From Mastigamoeba balamuthi (Eukaryota > Evosea > Mastigamoebida > Mastigamoebidae): a DNA stretch of 64,000 bases. Made by a program: the position numbers and the translations under genes. The stretch covers positions 709,956 through 773,955 of the forward strand of contig CACRSC010001917.1 of assembly GCA_902651635.1 (NCBI GenBank). Reading direction: 5' to 3'. Within the stretch, counting starts at the first letter, position 1. Each line of letters begins with the position of its first letter. Under the pieces are notes generated by a model. That model was not told the origin of the DNA. It worked only from the letters and a program-made list of their open reading frames with translations, and made no database searches. Below are positions 62,474 through 64,000 of this stretch, piece after piece.

Positions 62474-64000
62474 CTAGCTCGAGTTGGAGCACCTCTGCGC
62501 CCCCGGCCTGTCGTCTGCGCGCAGCGTGGCCGCGGGGGCCGTCTGCCTCGCCGCCCTGGCAGAGGCGAGCTTGGCCTTCTTGCTGACGGCGCAGGGCGAG
62601 TCGTTGGGACGCGTGTCGTAGAGCGCCCGAACGCGGGCGGCGATCTCTGTGAAGGTGGGCCGCCTCCTGGGGTCCGTGTCCCAGCACTGCACGACGAGCT
62701 CGGCCACCTGCGGGTCAAAGTCGCCTGCGATCTCCGGGCGGCCGCCCTTGGCGACAAAGTCCGAGAGCAGGTAGAGCTCGCGGTACTTGTCGCCGCTGAA
62801 GGGCTCGCGCTTGTTCCAGAGCCCCCAGAGGATCATCGAGTAGCTGTAGACGTCGCAGGCCGTCGAGTACTGCCCCGACGAGACCGAGAACGTCTCGGGC
62901 GCCATGTACATGGGCGTGCCGATGTCCACCGTCATGCTCAGCGACGCGTTCTTGCCCGCGACCGTCCGCGACGTGCCAAAGTCGGCAATCTTGCAGACGA
63001 CCGAGCAGCCGACGTCGAGCGCCACGACGAGGATGTTGTCGAGCTTGAGGTCGCGGTGCAGGATGCCAGACGTGTGCAGGAACTTCATGCCCTCGGCAAT
63101 GTCGCACGCGACGTGCAGGCAGAACTTTCCCGACAGCTCGTAGTCGCGGACGACCGCCGAGAGGCTGCCGTACTGCACGTACTCGGACACGAGGTACACC
63201 AGCATCGGCAGTATGGCCGCCCCGTAAAAGTCCACCACGTAGGGGTTGCGTATGTGCTCCAGTATGTCGATCTCCCTGCTCAGCTCCTCGATCGACAGGA
63301 ACATGCCCGAGCGTATCTGCTTGATGGCCACGTCGGTGCCTCGCCACCGCCCCTTGTAGACCGTCCCGAACGTGCCCTCGCCAATCACCGGCCCGAACTC
63401 GAGCTCGTCGTAGTCGAGCCGCGTGCTCAGCTTGCCGCACGCCACGATGCGCACGCGCTTGTGCTCCTTGACGACGACGCCGCGCGGGCCCTCGTACGTG
63501 GCCACGACGACCACGTGCTGGTCGACCGACACGGTGCAGTGCAGCACCGCAGAGACAACCACGCTCGCACTGTGGCCCTTGCGCACGAAGCCCTCGCGGG
63601 GCTCGGCGCTGACGGTGAACTTGTTGCTCGGCGGTGGCAGCAGCTGGTAGTGGAAGTGCCTGCACTTCCTGTTGACCACCTCGATGCTCTGCGACAGCCG
63701 CTTCCCTATCTTGGCCTGCTCCCCGTGCAAGTCGAACCCCACCCGCAGCGGCTGCACCGCCCAGTACTCGTCCCCAGTCGCCTCCCTGTGCATTGCAACG
63801 TGGCGGAGTACAGGGCACAGTTGTAAACAGTGAGAAGGGGAAGGGGGAGTATGAGAGACGAAGGAGCGGTTGCGTGCGACGAGTCGAGAACGACACGGTC
63901 GACGGCGGGGATGGAGCTGATGGCGCTGGCCAGGTCGGACGCGATGCTCGAGCTCTGCCCAACAGGGCTCAGCGCAAACTCCCTCTTCTCCTCTGGCCGC
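62474..64000 (-). CDS. TKL-type kinase with MSP-like domain (5' end outside window)
   Basis: Two exons are seen: 63785..62474 and an upstream one ending at 63881 that runs off the right edge (EEKREFALSPVGQSSSIASD). The joint is phase-matched (GTCGCAC donor, TGCACAG acceptor). After a linker comes an MSP-like beta-sandwich (FHYQLLPPPSNKFTVSAEP, VVVVATYEGPRGVVVKEHKR), then the kinase: FGPVIGEGTFGTVYKGRW, VAIKQI, LVSEYVQYGSLS, ILHRDLKLDNIL, KIADFGTSRT, IGTPMYMAPETF and CWDTDPRRRPTFTEIA. All catalytic motifs are present. The C-terminal tail is basic and short. It shares its plan with the kinase at 47500-50686, though sequence differs enough that they are not recent duplicates. Confidence 0.85.
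   Translation of the reverse strand, partial: AARGEEGVCAEPCWAELEHRVRPGQRHQLHPRRRPCRSRLVARNRSFVSHTPPSPSHCLQLCPVLRHVAMHREATGDEYWAVQPLRVGFDLHGEQAKIGKRLSQSIEVVNRKCRHFHYQLLPPPSNKFTVSAEPREGFVRKGHSASVVVSAVLHCTVSVDQHVVVVATYEGPRGVVVKEHKRVRIVACGKLSTRLDYDELEFGPVIGEGTFGTVYKGRWRGTDVAIKQIRSGMFLSIEELSREIDILEHIRNPYVVDFYGAAILPMLVYLVSEYVQYGSLSAVVRDYELSGKFCLHVACDIAEGMKFLHTSGILHRDLKLDNILVVALDVGCSVVCKIADFGTSRTVAGKNASLSMTVDIGTPMYMAPETFSVSSGQYSTACDVYSYSMILWGLWNKREPFSGDKYRELYLLSDFVAKGGRPEIAGDFDPQVAELVVQCWDTDPRRRPTFTEIAARVRALYDTRPNDSPCAVSKKAKLASARAARQTAPAATLRADDRPGAQRCSNSS

Overview
The window looks like nuclear DNA of a free-living protist, probably an amoebozoan. It is GC-rich and gene-dense, and most genes carry several short introns (about 30 to 190 bases). 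The genes are ordinary eukaryotic ones (AP-3 beta, ribosomal protein uS4, DNA polymerase zeta, GCN2, Integrator subunit 1, UBA2, a CDCA7-type zinc-finger protein, PPEF phosphatase, STE20 kinase, two TKL kinases) plus two tRNA-His genes. TKL kinases with a beta-sandwich (MSP-like) domain ahead of the kinase suggest an Acanthamoeba or Mastigamoeba kind of organism, but the species cannot be fixed from this sequence. Exon joins given here were worked out by hand from splice signals, reading phase and remembered family sequence. For almost every gene the phases sum to an open frame ending at the stop.

Layout. 1-1 kb: 5' part of a gene of an unnamed family (called here the LLPGA family), on the minus strand. 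1.4-6.7 kb: AP-3 beta, with the complete uS4 gene inside one of its introns. 6.8 kb: tRNA-His. 7.0-8.4 kb: a Maelstrom-domain protein, divergent from REV3 (8.5-14.8 kb, 16 exons). 14.9-18.7 kb: LLPGA-family remnants and one complete member whose 5' half is repeated in inverted orientation at the left edge. 20.0-21.2 kb: an unknown gene. 21.9-27.7 kb: GCN2. 28.5-31.7 kb: decayed LLPGA copies. 31.7-32.9 kb: an AT-richer island. 33.1-37.7 kb: INTS1, divergent from a STE20 kinase (37.9-41.0 kb). 41.9-43.9 kb: UBA2. 44.0-47.3 kb: a CDCA7-zinc-finger/chromodomain gene and a partial second chromodomain copy joined across an N. 47.5-50.7 kb: TKL kinase. 50.8-51.7 kb: a conserved zinc-motif gene with tRNA-His in its intron, divergent from a secreted LCAT-like protein (52.0-53.4 kb). 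53.7-56.4 kb: PPEF phosphatase. 56.9-62.2 kb: a cluster of LLPGA copies, one of them complete. 62.5 kb to the edge: a second TKL kinase.

The best candidate for something undescribed is the LLPGA family: about ten whole or broken copies in 64 kb. They share short motifs (LLPGA; a FVEMP...PTP proline stretch; ALW at an exon joint; a C-terminal coiled coil) and a common 3' flank, and several lie as head-to-head inverted pairs. Other points of note are a housekeeping gene nested in an intron, a tRNA gene nested in an intron, a GTGCG-type 5' splice site, a chromodomain on a CDCA7-type protein, and a Cys in place of the usual Ser nucleophile in the LCAT-like protein. Two single-N positions (44561, 58621) mark likely assembly joins next to duplicated sequence; structure there should be treated with caution.
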